A DNA stretch of 64,000 nucleotides from Salipiger thiooxidans (GCF_900102075.1 NZ_FNAV01000004.1:1-64000), one strand, 5' to 3'. Numbered from the stretch's first letter, positions 32,058 to 42,696 are shown. The notes: generated by a model from the sequence alone, not told the origin. Numbers and translations: made by a program.

Positions 32058-33481
32058 AACACGAGAAAGTCGCAGGGGGCATGATGAACGCCGCAACCAA
32101 ACTTCCCGGTGATGTCGGCCCGATCCACTTCGTCGGCATCGGCGGCATCGGCATGTCGGGCATCGCCGAAGTGCTGCTCAACCACGGCTACACTGTGCAG
32201 GGCTCGGACCTGAAGGCGTCGAAGATCACCGAGCGGCTCGAAGGCCTCGGCGCGCTGGTCTTCGAGGGCCAGCGGGCGGAGAACCTCGAGAACGCCGAGG
32301 TGGTGGTGATCTCGTCCGCGATCAAGCCGGGCAATCCCGAGCTCGACGAGGCGCGGCGCCGCGGCCTGCCGGTGGTGCGCCGGGCCGAGATGCTGGCCGA
32401 GCTGATGCGGCTCAAGTCCAACGTCGCCGTCGCCGGCACCCACGGCAAGACCACGACCACCACCATGGTGGCAACGCTTCTGGATGCGGGGCAGCTCGAT
32501 CCGACGGTCATCAACGGCGGCATCATCCACGCCTACGGCTCGAACGCCCGCGTGGGGCTCGGCGAGTGGATGGTGGTCGAGGCCGATGAGAGCGACGGCA
32601 CCTTCAACCGCCTGCCCGCGACCATCGCCATCGTCACCAACATCGATCCCGAGCACATGGAGCACTGGGGCTCGATCGAGAACCTGCGCGACGGGTTCTA
32701 CCAGTTCGTGTCGAACATCCCCTTCTACGGCCTCGCGGTGTGCTGCACCGACCATGCCGAGGTGCAGGCGCTGGTGGGCCGGGTGACCGACCGCCGGGTG
32801 ACCACCTACGGCTTCAACGCGCAGGCGGACGTGCGGGCGGTGAACCTGCGCTACGAGAAGGGCATCGCCCATTTCGACATCCTGCTGCAGGCCGAGGACA
32901 TGAAGATCGAGGGCTGCACCCTGCCGATGCCGGGCGATCACAACGTCTCGAACGCGCTGGCCGCCGTGGCCGTGGCGCGGCATCTCGGCATGAAGCGCGA
33001 GGAGATCCGCCTGGCGCTGGCGGCCTTCGGTGGCGTGAACCGGCGCTTCACCCGCGTGGGCGAGGTGAACGGGGTCACCATCATCGACGATTACGGCCAC
33101 CACCCGGTGGAGATCGCGGCGGTGCTCAAGGCCGCGCGGCAGGCCACCGAGGGCCGCGTCATCGCGGTGCACCAGCCGCACCGCTATTCGCGGCTGCACT
33201 CGCTGTTCGACGATTTCTGCGCCTGCTTCAACGAGGCCGACGTGGTCGCCATCGCCGAGGTCTACGCCGCGGGCGAGGCGCCGATCGAGGGCGCGACCCG
33301 CGATGATCTCGTCGCCGGGCTGATCCGCCACGGCCACCGCCACGCCCGCGCGATCCTGAACGAGGACGATCTCGAGCGGCTGGTGCGCGAGCAGGCGCGG
33401 CCGGGCGACATGGTGGTCTGCCTTGGCGCGGGCACCATCTCGGCCTGGGCCAACAACCTGCCGGCGCGGCTTCAGGGCTGA
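32054..33481 (+). CDS. murC: UDP-MurNAc:L-alanine ligase MurC
   Basis: 475 aa, ATGA overlap with mur[21 protein letters not shown], the P-loop [20 protein letters not shown] at about 125-145, [40 protein letters not shown] and [10 protein letters not shown] identify MurC. A second methionine (MMNAATKLP) inside could be an alternative start. It adds L-Ala, the first stem-peptide residue. Confidence 0.96.
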   Translation: MKHEKVAGGMMNAATKLPGDVGPIHFVGIGGIGMSGIAEVLLNHGYTVQGSDLKASKITERLEGLGALVFEGQRAENLENAEVVVISSAIKPGNPELDEARRRGLPVVRRAEMLAELMRLKSNVAVAGTHGKTTTTTMVATLLDAGQLDPTVINGGIIHAYGSNARVGLGEWMVVEADESDGTFNRLPATIAIVTNIDPEHMEHWGSIENLRDGFYQFVSNIPFYGLAVCCTDHAEVQALVGRVTDRRVTTYGFNAQADVRAVNLRYEKGIAHFDILLQAEDMKIEGCTLPMPGDHNVSNALAAVAVARHLGMKREEIRLALAAFGGVNRRFTRVGEVNGVTIIDDYGHHPVEIAAVLKAARQATEGRVIAVHQPHRYSRLHSLFDDFCACFNEADVVAIAEVYAAGEAPIEGATRDDLVAGLIRHGHRHARAILNEDDLERLVREQARPGDMVVCLGAGTISAWANNLPARLQG

Positions 33482-33527
33482 GACCGGCCATGGGTCGGTG
33501 CCCTGCGCGGCGGGGGAGGGCGGGCCG

Positions 33528-33770
33528 GTGACGGCCTCGCTCTTTGCCGCCGGCCTCCGGACCGTGGTGGCAAACCTTCCGGCGATGCTGCCCGCGAAGG
33601 ACGACCACTGGCGCCGCGCCTGGGGGCCGATCGCCTGCGGGCTGCCGATTCTCGGCTGGGTGGTCCTGGAGGACGGCCCGTGGGTCGGGCTGATCGTGCT
33701 GTTCGCGGGCATGAGCGTGCTGCGCTGGCCGGTGCGCGGGCTTCGCGCGCAGTTTGGGCGCGGGGTGTGA
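33528..33770 (+). CDS. DUF2484 family small membrane protein
   Basis: 80 aa from GTG 33528 with ribosome-binding site GGGGGAGGG. Two hydrophobic segments (RAWGPIACGLPILGWVVLE and GPWVGLIVLFAGMSVLRW) and the ending WPVRGLRAQF fit DUF2484, which sits between murC and murB in many Rhodobacteraceae. The N-terminal hydrophobic part may be a third segment. Function unknown; position suggests a link with wall synthesis or division. Confidence 0.7.
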   Translation: MTASLFAAGLRTVVANLPAMLPAKDDHWRRAWGPIACGLPILGWVVLEDGPWVGLIVLFAGMSVLRWPVRGLRAQFGRGV

Positions 33771-33818
33771 GGCGGGGCTTTCCGGACCGGTCGCCGGCGT
33801 GGCGATGAGGGCGCAAGC

Positions 33819-33879
33819 GGGGGCGCTGCCCCCGTCCGCGTGCCGCGGACTCCCCCGGAGTTTATCTGGCAAGATGAAG
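33819..33879 (+). repeat. Intergenic repeat copy (GGGGCGCTGCCCC ... CCGGAGTTTATCTGGCAAGA)
   Basis: Contains GGGGGCGCTGCCCCC, a palindromic centre GTCCGCGTGCCGCGGAC and CCCCCGGAGTTTATCTGGCA followed by AGATGAAG. The same parts in the same order and strand recur at 38366, 48556 and 48677. Confidence 0.75.
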
Positions 33880-33974
33880 TTGGGGCGTGCCGCGCCGCCC
33901 GGGCGTGCCGTGACGCGGCGGGGTCCGGTCGGCGGGGGTTTACGCCGCGGTGGCGAGAGGGCAGAAGGCTGGAC

Positions 33975-34904
33975 ATGAGCGACACACTCCCCGAGGTGCG
34001 CGGGCGGCTGGTGCCGGACCGCGCCTTGTCCGATCTGACCTGGCTGCGCGTCGGCGGGCCGGCGGACCTGTTCTTCCAGCCGGCGGATCTTGCGGACCTG
34101 CAGGCGTTCCTTGCCGCGCTGCCGCCCGGGCGGGCGGTGTTCCCGATGGGCGTGGGCTCGAATCTCATCGTGCGCGATGGCGGCATCCGCGCCGTGGTGA
34201 TTCGGCTGGGGCGCGGCTTCAACGGTATTTCCGTCGAGGGGACGCGGGTGACCGCCGGGGCGGCGGCGCTCGATGCCCATGTGGCGAAGCGCGCGGCGGC
34301 GGCGGGGGTGGATCTCACCTTCCTGCGCACCATCCCGGGCAGCATCGGCGGCGCTGTGCGGATGAACGCGGGCTGCTACGGCACCTATGTTGCCGACCGG
34401 CTGGTCGAGGTGCGGGTGGTGACCCGCGACGGCCGGCTCGAGACGCTGTCGCCCGGGGAGCTGCGACTCGCCTACCGGCAGAGCGAGCTGCCAGAGGGTT
34501 GGGTGATCGTCGAGGCGGTCTTCGAGGGGCCTGCGGGCGACGCCGCGGAGCTCGAGGCGCGCATGAGCGCCCAGCTTGCCCGCCGGGACGAGACCCAGCC
34601 GACCAAGGACCGCACCGCGGGCTCGACCTTCCGCAACCCGGCGGGCTTCAGCTCGACCGGGCGCGAGGATGACAGCCATGAGCTGAAGGCCTGGAAGGTG
34701 ATCGACGAGGCGGGGCTGCGCGGCGCGACGCTGGGCGGGGCGCAGATGTCGCCCAAGCATTCGAATTTTCTCGTGAACACCGGGGAGGCGACGGCGGCCG
34801 ATCTCGAGGGTCTGGGCGAGGACGTGCGAAAAAAGGTTTTCCAACACAGTGGAATAGAGCTACATTGGGAAATCATGCGGGTGGGTGAACCCGCGCTGCC
34901 GTAA
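33975..34904 (+). CDS. murB: UDP-N-acetylenolpyruvylglucosamine reductase MurB
   Basis: 309 aa, the shorter type II form. [60 protein letters not shown], the catalytic-serine region [13 protein letters not shown], and the closing [12 protein letters not shown] with the conserved glutamate. FAD/NADPH-dependent reduction gives UDP-MurNAc. ATG 33975 follows AGAAGGCTGGAC. Confidence 0.95.
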   Translation: MSDTLPEVRGRLVPDRALSDLTWLRVGGPADLFFQPADLADLQAFLAALPPGRAVFPMGVGSNLIVRDGGIRAVVIRLGRGFNGISVEGTRVTAGAAALDAHVAKRAAAAGVDLTFLRTIPGSIGGAVRMNAGCYGTYVADRLVEVRVVTRDGRLETLSPGELRLAYRQSELPEGWVIVEAVFEGPAGDAAELEARMSAQLARRDETQPTKDRTAGSTFRNPAGFSSTGREDDSHELKAWKVIDEAGLRGATLGGAQMSPKHSNFLVNTGEATAADLEGLGEDVRKKVFQHSGIELHWEIMRVGEPALP

Positions 34905-35111
34905 CGCGCCAGGCGTGTATTGCGGAAGGCCCTGAAAGGCCCGCGTTCCGGCGGGTGCGACTCGGGGCGCTGATCACCCTTTCGGCCACAGGCAGGCCGG
35001 ACAACAGACGGGACGGACGCGCCGGGATTCTCCGGCGCCCGGGCAGGGGCAACGACCCCGACAGGCAGAACAAGGGGCGCAAAGCCCCGCTATTTCGAGG
35101 CGGTTTTGGGT

Positions 35112-36026
35112 ATGTCGAGCAGGGCAAACCCGAAAGTGGCGGTATTGCTGGGCGGACCTTCGGCTGAACGCGAGGTCTCACTTAGTTCCGGGCGGGAATG
35201 TGCCGCCGCTTTGAGGGCAGAAGGTTTCCAGGTCACCGAGGTCGATGCCGGCCCCGATCTGGCGCAGCAGCTTCAGGCGCTTGCGCCGGACGTCGTGTTC
35301 AACGCCCTGCACGGGCGCTGGGGCGAGGACGGGTGCGTGCAGGGGCTGCTGGAGTGGATCGGCATTCCCTACACCCATTCCGGTGTGCTGGCCTCGGCGC
35401 TGGCCATGGACAAGGAACGCTCCAAGCAGGTCTACCGCGACGCCGGTCTGCCGGTGGTCGAGAGCGTGCTGGCCAGCAAGGACGAGATCGAGGCGGCTCA
35501 CGTCATGGCGCCGCCCTACGTGGTGAAGCCCTACAACGAGGGCTCGTCGGTGGGCGTCTACCTGGTGATGGACGGCGCCAACACGCCGCCGCGCCTGTCC
35601 CCCGAGATGCCCGAGACGCTGATGGTCGAGACCTACGCGCCGGGCCGTGAGCTGACCACCACGGTGGTCGGTGACCGGGCGCTCACCGTGACCGACATCC
35701 TTACCGACGGCTGGTACGATTACGACGCCAAGTACAAGGACGGCGGCTCGCGCCACGTGCTGCCCGCCGCCGTACCGCATGAGATCTTCGACGCCTGTCT
35801 CGACTACGCACTGCGCGCCCACCGGGCGCTCGGCTGCCGGGGCGTCAGCCGCACCGATTTCCGCTGGGACGAGAGCCGTGGGCTCGACGGGCTGATCCTG
35901 CTCGAGACCAACACCCAGCCCGGCATGACGCCGACCTCGCTGGCGCCCGAGCAGGGCCAGAGCGTCGGCATCTCCTTTGGCGCGCTCTGCCGCTGGATGG
36001 TGGAGGACGCCTCGTGCAACAGATGA
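35112..36026 (+). CDS. ddl: D-alanine--D-alanine ligase
   Basis: 304 aa. [77 protein letters not shown], and ATP-grasp C-terminus [20 protein letters not shown] then [18 protein letters not shown] chose ATG 35112 rather than the TTG six bases earlier; GAGGCGG serves as ribosome-binding site. It makes the dipeptide used by MurF. The end overlaps ftsQ by 13 bases. Confidence 0.95.
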   Translation: MSSRANPKVAVLLGGPSAEREVSLSSGRECAAALRAEGFQVTEVDAGPDLAQQLQALAPDVVFNALHGRWGEDGCVQGLLEWIGIPYTHSGVLASALAMDKERSKQVYRDAGLPVVESVLASKDEIEAAHVMAPPYVVKPYNEGSSVGVYLVMDGANTPPRLSPEMPETLMVETYAPGRELTTTVVGDRALTVTDILTDGWYDYDAKYKDGGSRHVLPAAVPHEIFDACLDYALRAHRALGCRGVSRTDFRWDESRGLDGLILLETNTQPGMTPTSLAPEQGQSVGISFGALCRWMVEDASCNR

Positions 36027-36910
36027 CCCCGGAGCAGGCACAGCAGGTGCACCGCCCCGATCCCGCGCCATCGCGGCTGAAGTACCGGCTCGAGCGGCTG
36101 ATGCTGACGCCGCTCTTCCGCTTCGCGCTGCGGGTCGGGCTGCCGCTCGCGGTCGTCGCAGGCGCGGCGGGGTGGTACTTTTCCTACGAGCAGCACCGCA
36201 CCGCGGTGACCGACACCATCTCCGAGATCCGCAACCAGATCGAGACCCGGCCCGAGTTCATGGTCAACCTCATGGCCATCGACGGCGCCAGCCCCGACGT
36301 GGCCGAGGACATTCGCGAGATCATCCCGCTCGACTTCCCGATCAGCTCCTTCGACCTCGACCTTGACCAGATGCGCGAGACCATCAACGGGCTCGACGCG
36401 GTCCGGCAGGCCAGGCTGATGATCCGGCAGGGCGGGGTGCTGCAGATCGAGGTGACCGAACGGGTGCCGGTGGTGCTGTGGCGCATGGGTGGGCAGCTCG
36501 AGCTGCTCGACCGCAAGGGCGTGCGGGTGCGTCCGGCGGAGGCGCGCAGCGACCGGCCGGACCTTCCGGTGATCGCCGGGCGCGGCGCCGACCAGGCGGT
36601 GCCCGAGGCGGTGGCGCTGGTTCAGGCGGCGGCGCCGCTCAAGGACAGGCTGCGCGGGCTCGAGCGCATCGGCGAGCGGCGCTGGGACGTGGTCCTCGAT
36701 CGCGGTCAGAGGATCATGCTGCCCGAGACCGGCGCCGTGCGCGCGCTGGAACGGGCCATCGCCATGGACCAGGCGGTGGACATGCTGGCGCGGGACATCG
36801 CGGCAGTGGACCTGAGGCTGTCGCAGCGCCCGTCGCTGCGGCTGAACGGTGAAGCGATCGAGGATTACCGGCAGATCAAGGCCGTGGAGACCGGAGAGAA
36901 AAAGCGATGA
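36014..36910 (+). CDS. ftsQ: Cell division protein FtsQ
   Basis: 298 aa from GTG 36014. A cytoplasmic basic stretch ([20 protein letters not shown]) precedes one membrane segment ([15 protein letters not shown], about 40-56), then a periplasmic POTRA domain ([20 protein letters not shown]) and the FtsQ domain with [20 protein letters not shown] and [16 protein letters not shown]. Overlaps both ddl and ftsA. It recruits FtsL and FtsB. Confidence 0.93.
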   Translation: MQQMTPEQAQQVHRPDPAPSRLKYRLERLMLTPLFRFALRVGLPLAVVAGAAGWYFSYEQHRTAVTDTISEIRNQIETRPEFMVNLMAIDGASPDVAEDIREIIPLDFPISSFDLDLDQMRETINGLDAVRQARLMIRQGGVLQIEVTERVPVVLWRMGGQLELLDRKGVRVRPAEARSDRPDLPVIAGRGADQAVPEAVALVQAAAPLKDRLRGLERIGERRWDVVLDRGQRIMLPETGAVRALERAIAMDQAVDMLARDIAAVDLRLSQRPSLRLNGEAIEDYRQIKAVETGEKKR

Positions 36911-38238
36911 TCGAGCTCTATGAATCCCAGCGCGCGATGCGGAACATGCGCAAGGCCGCGATGCAGCGGGGTGTCGTCGCGATCCTGGACGTGGGCAGCT
37001 CCAAGATTGCCTGCCTCGTCCTGCGCTTCGACGGAACCGAGCGCATCGGCGACGACGGCGTGGGCTCGCTGGCCGGGCAGTCGGGCTTCCGGGTGATCGG
37101 CGCCGCCACGACCCGCTCGCGCGGGGTGCGCTTCGGCGAGATCGCCGCCATGGGCGAGACCGAGCGGGCGATCCGCACCGCGGTGCAGGCGGCGCAGAAG
37201 ATGGCCGGCATCCGGGTCGACCACGTCATCGTCTCCTTCGCCGGGGCCGAGCCGCGCAGCTACGGGCTGGCGGGGCAGGTCGAGGTCGAGAACACCATGG
37301 TCTCGGAACAGGATGTGGCGCGGGTGCTGTCGGCCTGCGACGTGCCCGATTTCGGCTCGGGCCGCGAGGTGCTGCACGCGCAGCCGGTGAACTTCGCGCT
37401 CGACCACCGCTCCGGGCTCAACGATCCGCGCGGCCAGATCGGCCAGTCGCTGGCCACCGACATGCACATGCTGACGGTGAACGCGCAGGCGATCCAGAAC
37501 ATCGCGCATTGCGTGAAGCGCTGCGATCTCGAGCTCGCGGGGCTCGCGTCGTCGGCCTATGCCAGCGGCATCTCGGCGCTGGTCGAGGACGAGCAGGAGC
37601 TGGGCTCGGCCTGTATCGACATGGGCGGCGGCACCACCGGCGTCTCGATCTTCATGAAGAAGCACATGATCTATGCCGACGCGGTGCAGATGGGCGGTAA
37701 CCACGTCACCAGCGACATCTCGATGGGGCTGCAGATCCCCATGGCCATGGCCGAGCGGATCAAGACCTTCTACGGCGGCGTCGTCGCCACCGGGATGGAC
37801 GACCGCGAGATGATCGAGATCTCGGGCGACACCGGCGACTGGCACCACGACCGGCGACAGGTGAGCCGCGCCGAGCTCATCGGCATCATGCGGCCGCGGG
37901 TGGAGGAAATCCTCGAGGAGGTGCGCACCTGCCTCGACGCGGCGGGTTTCGACCACATGCCGAGCCAGCAGATCGTGCTCACGGGGGCGGCGAGCCAGAT
38001 CCCCGGGCTCGACGGGCTTGCGAGCCGGATCCTCGGCTCGCAGGTGCGGCTGGGGCGCCCGATGCGCGTGCACGGGCTGCCGCAGGCGGCGACTGGGCCG
38101 GGCTTTGCCAGCGCCGTCGGCATGTGCCTCTTCGCGGCCCATCCGCAGGACGAGTGGTGGGATTTCGAGATCCCCGTCGACAAGTACCCGGCCCGGTCGC
38201 TGAAACGCGCCGTGAAGTGGTTCCGCGACAACTGGTGA
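36907..38238 (+). CDS. ftsA: Cell division protein FtsA
   Basis: 443 aa, actin-like ATPase. GVVAILDVGSSKIACLVLRF phosphate-1 motif, RAIRTAVQAAQKMAGIRVDH, NIAHCVKRCDLELAGLASSA, CIDMGGGTTGVSIFMKKHMI, and VLTGAASQIPGLDGLASRIL. C-terminal SLKRAVKWFRDNW is the amphipathic membrane-targeting helix. It tethers FtsZ filaments to the membrane. ATGA overlap with ftsQ. Confidence 0.96.
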   Translation: MIELYESQRAMRNMRKAAMQRGVVAILDVGSSKIACLVLRFDGTERIGDDGVGSLAGQSGFRVIGAATTRSRGVRFGEIAAMGETERAIRTAVQAAQKMAGIRVDHVIVSFAGAEPRSYGLAGQVEVENTMVSEQDVARVLSACDVPDFGSGREVLHAQPVNFALDHRSGLNDPRGQIGQSLATDMHMLTVNAQAIQNIAHCVKRCDLELAGLASSAYASGISALVEDEQELGSACIDMGGGTTGVSIFMKKHMIYADAVQMGGNHVTSDISMGLQIPMAMAERIKTFYGGVVATGMDDREMIEISGDTGDWHHDRRQVSRAELIGIMRPRVEEILEEVRTCLDAAGFDHMPSQQIVLTGAASQIPGLDGLASRILGSQVRLGRPMRVHGLPQAATGPGFASAVGMCLFAAHPQDEWWDFEIPVDKYPARSLKRAVKWFRDNW

Positions 38239-38365
38239 GGCCATCGGGGGCAGCGGTCCAGCATGGCCGGTCGGGGATTTGGCCCCGGTCTTTGGCCCGG
38301 TCTTCGGCTGGGCGTTTGGCGGGATTGCCCCCGCGTCCTGAGGCGGTGAGCCTGGCACGGGAAGA

Positions 38366-38425
38366 GGGGGCTCTGCCCCCGTCGCGTGCCGCGACTCCCC
38401 CCGGAGTTTTTCTGGCAAGATGAAG
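38366..38425 (+). repeat. Intergenic repeat copy
   Basis: GGGGGCTCTGCCCCCGTCGC, GTGCCGCGAC, CCCCGGAGTTTTTCTGGCAA, GATGAAG. Same family as 33819, with a shortened central palindrome. Confidence 0.75.
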
Positions 38426-38543
38426 GGGCGGTGTTGCCCTGTTGGGGGCAGGGCGGCGTCTCGGGCAGGGGGCGCGCCGGAGTGGGCTGGCTGGCGATCT
38501 TGTGAAGATTTTCCGGATGACGGCAGGGTGGGGCTCTGCTAGC

Positions 38544-38564
38544 TTGTCCACACAACCGTCCACA
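38544..38564 (+). promoter_or_regulatory. Two DnaA-box-like sites upstream of ftsZ
   Basis: TTGTCCACA (38544-38552) and CCGTCCACA (38556-38564) are direct repeats 12 bp apart; the first differs from TTATCCACA by one base. DnaA control of ftsZ is known in Caulobacter. They lie about 290 bp before the ftsZ start. Confidence 0.35.
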
Positions 38565-38851
38565 GAGACGGGCTGGCGGGACGTCGGGCAGACATCCCAG
38601 AACATGATCGCAAGACCCACTGCGCGGGCCCTTCGGGCGCGCTGCTCAATCGTCGTTTGCGTCTGGTTCCGCGTTGGCCGCAAAATCTGGGTCTTTCGGC
38701 GAAATCCCGCGCGAAGACGTCCAAATTGCACCATATTTCGTAGCAAATTCGCGTTTTTTGCGTGACCGGACTCTAAGTTCTCGGTAAGAATTGACCCCAA
38801 AGGCGCAGGACAGGCGTGTATCAAGTCATTAAGACACAGGCGGACAAGCAC

Positions 38852-40504
38852 ATGACACTCAACCTCTCGATGCCCGGCCAGGAAGAGCTGAAGCCCCGGA
38901 TCACGGTCTTCGGCGTGGGCGGTGCCGGCGGCAACGCCGTCAACAACATGATCGCCAAGCAGCTCGAAGGCGTCGATTTCGTCGTGGCGAACACCGACGC
39001 GCAGGCGCTGCAGCAGTCGATGTCGCAGAGCAAGGTGCAGCTCGGCGTGAAGGTGACCGAGGGGCTGGGTGCCGGGGCGCGTGCCTCCGTGGGCGCCGCC
39101 GCCGCCGAGGAGAGCATCGAGCAGATCGTCGACCACCTCGCCGGCGCGCACATGTGCTTCATCACCGCCGGCATGGGCGGCGGCACCGGCACCGGCGCCG
39201 CGCCGATCATCGCGCAGGCCGCCCGTGAGCTCGGCGTGCTGACCGTGGGCGTCGTCACCAAGCCGTTCCAGTTCGAGGGCGCCAAGCGCATGCGCCAGGC
39301 CGAGGAAGGCGTCGAGACCCTGCAGAAGGTCGTCGACACCCTCATCATCATCCCGAACCAGAACCTGTTCCGCCTCGCCAACGAGAAGACCACCTTCACC
39401 GAGGCGTTCTCGATGGCCGACGACGTGCTCTACCAGGGCGTCAAGGGCGTGACCGACCTGATGGTCCGTCCGGGTCTCATCAACCTCGACTTCGCCGACG
39501 TTCGCGCCGTGATGGACGAGATGGGCAAGGCGATGATGGGCACCGGCGAGGCCGAGGGCGAAGAGCGCGCCATCCAGGCCGCCGAGAAGGCCATCGCCAA
39601 CCCGCTGCTCGACGAGATCTCGCTCAAGGGCGCGAAGGGTGTTCTCATCAACATCACCGGCGGTCACGACCTCACCCTGTTCGAACTCGACGAGGCGGCC
39701 AACCGCATCCGCGAGGAAGTGGACGCCGACGCCAACATCATCGTGGGCTCGACCCTCGACGACACCATGGAAGGCATGATGCGCGTGTCCGTCGTCGCCA
39801 CCGGCATCGACGCCACCGCCGCGCACCAGGATGTCCCGGTGCCGCGCCGCAAGCTCGCCGAGCCGCTGAAGCAGCAGCACATCGATGAGGCGCCGGTCGC
39901 CGCCGCGCCGGTGCAGAAGCCCGCCGTTGCCGCGCGCGCGCCCGAGCCGGAGTACGAGGACGAGGAGCCCTCGCTGTTCGAGACGCTGGACGCCGAGCGC
40001 GCCGCCGCAGAGCAGCCGATGGAAACCGCCTACGAGGACGAGCTTCCCGCGGTCGCGGACGACGGCCTGCCGCCGCCGGCCTACCGCCCGCAGGTGGCCC
40101 AGTTCCAGCCGCAACCCGATGCGCTTGACGTGCAGCCCGAGGCCTTCGTGGCACCGCGCGCGCCCGCTCCCGGGCAGCCCTCGGCCGAGACCATGGCCCG
40201 CCTGCACGCCGCAGCCGCGCGCAACCGCCAGCAGCCCGGCGGCGCCCCGGCCCGTCCGGCGGTCCAGCCGGCGCAGCAGCCTGCCGCGCAGCGTCCGGCC
40301 GAAGCCGACAAGCCGCGTTTCGGGATCAACTCGCTGATCAACCGCATGACCGGCCACGGCCACGAGCAGGCCGCCGCGCCGGCCCCGCGTCGCCAGCAGC
40401 CGCCGATGCAGGCGCACCAGCCGGCGCCCGTGCATGACGAGGAAGAGGCCCACGAGCAGGACCGGATCGAGATCCCGGCCTTCCTGCGTCGCCAGGCAAA
40501 CTGA
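38852..40504 (+). CDS. ftsZ: Cell division protein FtsZ
   Basis: 550 aa. [37 protein letters not shown], tubulin signature [20 protein letters not shown] (about 108-125), and [15 protein letters not shown]-type T7 loop ([17 protein letters not shown]). A long Pro/Gln/Ala linker (about 330-530) precedes the C-terminal conserved peptide [14 protein letters not shown], which binds FtsA. I chose ATG 38852 ([12 protein letters not shown]) over ATG-like upstream starts as it matches alphaproteobacterial FtsZ and has AGGCGGA before it. Confidence 0.97.
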   Translation: MTLNLSMPGQEELKPRITVFGVGGAGGNAVNNMIAKQLEGVDFVVANTDAQALQQSMSQSKVQLGVKVTEGLGAGARASVGAAAAEESIEQIVDHLAGAHMCFITAGMGGGTGTGAAPIIAQAARELGVLTVGVVTKPFQFEGAKRMRQAEEGVETLQKVVDTLIIIPNQNLFRLANEKTTFTEAFSMADDVLYQGVKGVTDLMVRPGLINLDFADVRAVMDEMGKAMMGTGEAEGEERAIQAAEKAIANPLLDEISLKGAKGVLINITGGHDLTLFELDEAANRIREEVDADANIIVGSTLDDTMEGMMRVSVVATGIDATAAHQDVPVPRRKLAEPLKQQHIDEAPVAAAPVQKPAVAARAPEPEYEDEEPSLFETLDAERAAAEQPMETAYEDELPAVADDGLPPPAYRPQVAQFQPQPDALDVQPEAFVAPRAPAPGQPSAETMARLHAAAARNRQQPGGAPARPAVQPAQQPAAQRPAEADKPRFGINSLINRMTGHGHEQAAAPAPRRQQPPMQAHQPAPVHDEEEAHEQDRIEIPAFLRRQAN

Positions 40505-40552
40505 GCGAAAATCATTCGCAGACCGATAAATTCCGTGAGCCCACGGAGCCAG

Positions 40553-40585
40553 AACGCCCCCGGAACAGGGGGCGTTTTTCTTTTT
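40553..40585 (+). terminator. Rho-independent terminator after ftsZ
   Basis: AACGCCCCC (40553-40561) and GGGGGCGTT (40568-40576) form a perfect 9-bp stem with loop GGAACA, followed by TTTCTTTTT. This closes the dcw transcription unit before lpxC. Confidence 0.9.
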
Positions 40586-40759
40586 GATGGCAATGGCTTG
40601 GCTTGAGGGTCCCGGGGGTGCGCACGGTTCCGCGCATGCGCATCCTGCGATGTTTCAAGTGGTTGCAATACTTGATTTGTGATGACGGGGGGGCGTCTAT
40701 ATCTCCACCCTCGAAGGAGCCCCGACTGCTATGATGGCTCCGAGATCGAGGTAAGTAAC

Positions 40760-41689
40760 GTGCAAACCACCATCCGCTCCGCAGTGACCTTCCAGGGCGT
40801 CGGCCTGCATTCGGGCCAGCCGGCCCGCATGACGATCCGCCCGGCCATGGCCGAGCACGGGATCTGGTTCAAGCGCACCGACATTCTTCTGGGCGATGCG
40901 CTGGTGCCGGCGCGCTGGGACTCCGTCGAGGTGACCCCGCTGTGCACCCGTATCGTCAATCAGGCAGGTGTCGCGATCTCGACCATCGAGCACGTCATGG
41001 CGGCGCTCGCGGGCTGCGGCGTCCATAACGCGCTGATCGAGATCGACGGCCCAGAGGTTCCGATCCTCGACGGCTCCGCCGCCCCCTTCGTGCGCGGCAT
41101 CATGGCGCGCGGCGTCCGCGCCCTGCACGCCCCGGTGCACGCCATCGAGATCCTCGAGCCGGTCGCCGTCTACACCGCCAAGGGCTGGGCCCGCCTGTCG
41201 CCGGCCCGTCCGGACGAGGGGCTGACGATGGACTTCCACATCGACTTCGCCGATGCCGCCATCGGCACCCAGGACAAGAGCCTGAGCCTCGCCAACGGCA
41301 CCTTCGTGCGCGAGCTCTGCGACAGCCGAACCTTCTGCCGCCAGGCGGACGTGGACGCGATGCAGGCCAACGGCCTCGCGCTCGGCGGCACCTACGAGAA
41401 CGCCGTCGTGGTCGATGGCGACAAGGTCCTCTCGCCGGGCGGCCTGCGCCACTCGGACGAGGCGGTGCGCCACAAGATGCTCGATGCGCTCGGCGATCTC
41501 TTCACTGCCGGCGCGCCGATCATCGGCCATTACGAGGGGCACAAGGCCGGTCACGGCATCACCAACATGCTCCTGCACGAACTCTTCGCGAATCCCGATG
41601 CCTACCGGCTCGTGGCCTGCGATGACGAGCTCTCCGCGCGGCTTCCCGGGGCCGGGGTGGAGCGCGACGAAATCCCCGCCGTCGCCTGA
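40760..41689 (+). CDS. lpxC: UDP-3-O-acyl-N-acetylglucosamine deacetylase LpxC
   Basis: 309 aa. GTG 40760 (VQTTIRSAVTFQGVGLHSGQ) is chosen because GAGGTAA stands 5-6 bases before it. Zinc and catalytic residues fit E. coli numbering closely: His in TIEHVMAALAGCG (about 77) and His/Asp in RHKMLDALGDLFTAGAPI (about 238 and 242), plus GHKAGHGITNMLL. It commits UDP-GlcNAc precursors to lipid A. It follows the ftsZ terminator, so it has its own promoter in 40586-40759, possibly near TTGATT at 40672. Confidence 0.95.
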   Translation: MQTTIRSAVTFQGVGLHSGQPARMTIRPAMAEHGIWFKRTDILLGDALVPARWDSVEVTPLCTRIVNQAGVAISTIEHVMAALAGCGVHNALIEIDGPEVPILDGSAAPFVRGIMARGVRALHAPVHAIEILEPVAVYTAKGWARLSPARPDEGLTMDFHIDFADAAIGTQDKSLSLANGTFVRELCDSRTFCRQADVDAMQANGLALGGTYENAVVVDGDKVLSPGGLRHSDEAVRHKMLDALGDLFTAGAPIIGHYEGHKAGHGITNMLLHELFANPDAYRLVACDDELSARLPGAGVERDEIPAVA

Positions 41690-41703
41690 ACGTGATGTCG
41701 GCA

Positions 41704-41730
41704 GCAAAACGCCGTTAAGGCGTTTTGCCC
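41704..41730. terminator. Bidirectional-type terminator between lpxC and bamD
   Basis: GCAAAACGCC (41704-41713), loop GTTAA, GGCGTTTTGC (41719-41728): perfect 10-bp stem with A-rich and T-rich arms, so it can act on either strand. It lies shortly after the lpxC stop. Confidence 0.75.
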
Positions 41731-41805
41731 CGGAATTTTCTGTGCTAGGACCTTGGCCCAAGGACCGGTCATCGGTTCGGTCGAAGAAACACGAGGGTGT
41801 CGGGC

Positions 41806-42666
41806 ATGGCAGGCGGCAGATCGCGCAAACTTGTGATCGGATTGGCTTTTTCCGCCATTATTCTGGCCGGGTGCACCGCGCAGGAGCGCGATGGCTACGC
41901 CAAGGGGAACATTCCTCTAGAGACCTTCAGCGCAGAGCAGATCTTTGAGCGCGGAGAGTACGAACTCGACCGCAAGGATGGCGAGCGGGCGGCGTATTAC
42001 TTCGGTGAGGTCGAGCGGCTCTATCCCTACTCGGACTGGTCCAAGCGTGCCCTGATCATGCAGGCCTACGCCTACCATCTCGAGAAGGATTACGAGAACA
42101 GCCGCTCCTCGGCGCAGCGCTACATCGATTTCTACCCTACCGACGACGATGCCGCCTATGCCCAGTACCTGCTGGCGCTCAGCTACTATGACCAGATCGA
42201 GGAAGTGGGGCGCGACCAGGGGCTCACCTTCCAGGCGCTGCAGGCGCTGCGCACGGTGATCGAGCGCTATCCCGACAGCGAATACGCGCGGTCCTCGATC
42301 CTGAAGTTCGACCTCGCCTTCGACCACCTCGCGGCGAAGGAGATGGAGATCGGGCGCTACTACCTCAGACGCCAGCACTACGGTGCCGCGATCAACCGCT
42401 TCCGCTCGGTGGTCGAGGATTTCCAGACCACGACGCACACGCCCGAGGCGCTGCACCGGCTGGTCGAAGCCTATCTGTCGCTCGGCCTCGTGAACGAGGC
42501 GCAGACCGCCGGCGCGATCCTCGGTTACAACTACCAGGGCACCGTCTGGTACGCCGACACCTATGCATTGCTGACCGGGCGCGGGCTCGAGCTGAAGCTC
42601 AAGGTGTCCGGCGACAACTGGCTGGCGCAGGTCTACCGGCAGATGGTCAAGGGCCAGTGGCTCTAG
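41806..42666 (+). CDS. bamD: Outer membrane assembly lipoprotein BamD
   Basis: 286 aa. Signal peptide MAGGRSRKLVIGLAFSAIIL with lipobox LAGC (Cys23), then TPR-like repeats: EYELDRKDGERAAYYFGEVE, RLYPYSDWSKRALIMQAYAY, SAQRYIDFYPTDDDAAYAQY and IERYPDSEYARSSILKFDLA. This is the ComL/BamD layout. ATG 41806 is favoured over GTG 41797 since ACGAGGG lies at proper distance. It works in the Bam complex for beta-barrel insertion. Confidence 0.93.
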   Translation: MAGGRSRKLVIGLAFSAIILAGCTAQERDGYAKGNIPLETFSAEQIFERGEYELDRKDGERAAYYFGEVERLYPYSDWSKRALIMQAYAYHLEKDYENSRSSAQRYIDFYPTDDDAAYAQYLLALSYYDQIEEVGRDQGLTFQALQALRTVIERYPDSEYARSSILKFDLAFDHLAAKEMEIGRYYLRRQHYGAAINRFRSVVEDFQTTTHTPEALHRLVEAYLSLGLVNEAQTAGAILGYNYQGTVWYADTYALLTGRGLELKLKVSGDNWLAQVYRQMVKGQWL

Positions 42667-42696
42667 GGGACGGCGGGGCGCGACCCCGCCCGGTGC

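Larger units (their letters stand above)
38239..38851. other. Long ftsA-ftsZ intergenic region
   Basis: 613 bases with no gene supported. It contains a repeat copy (38366), two DnaA-box-like sites (38544, 38556), an AT-richer part from about 38690, and a CTAA-N7-GTAA element with an overlapping GACTC at 38769-38787. A separate ftsZ promoter is likely in this region; candidate -35 TTGACC at 38791 lacks a well-spaced -10. Confidence 0.5.

Noticed and set aside
38442-38765. 107-codon frame between ftsA and ftsZ
   Set aside because: Contains DnaA-like boxes, no homology-like features and no ribosome-binding site.
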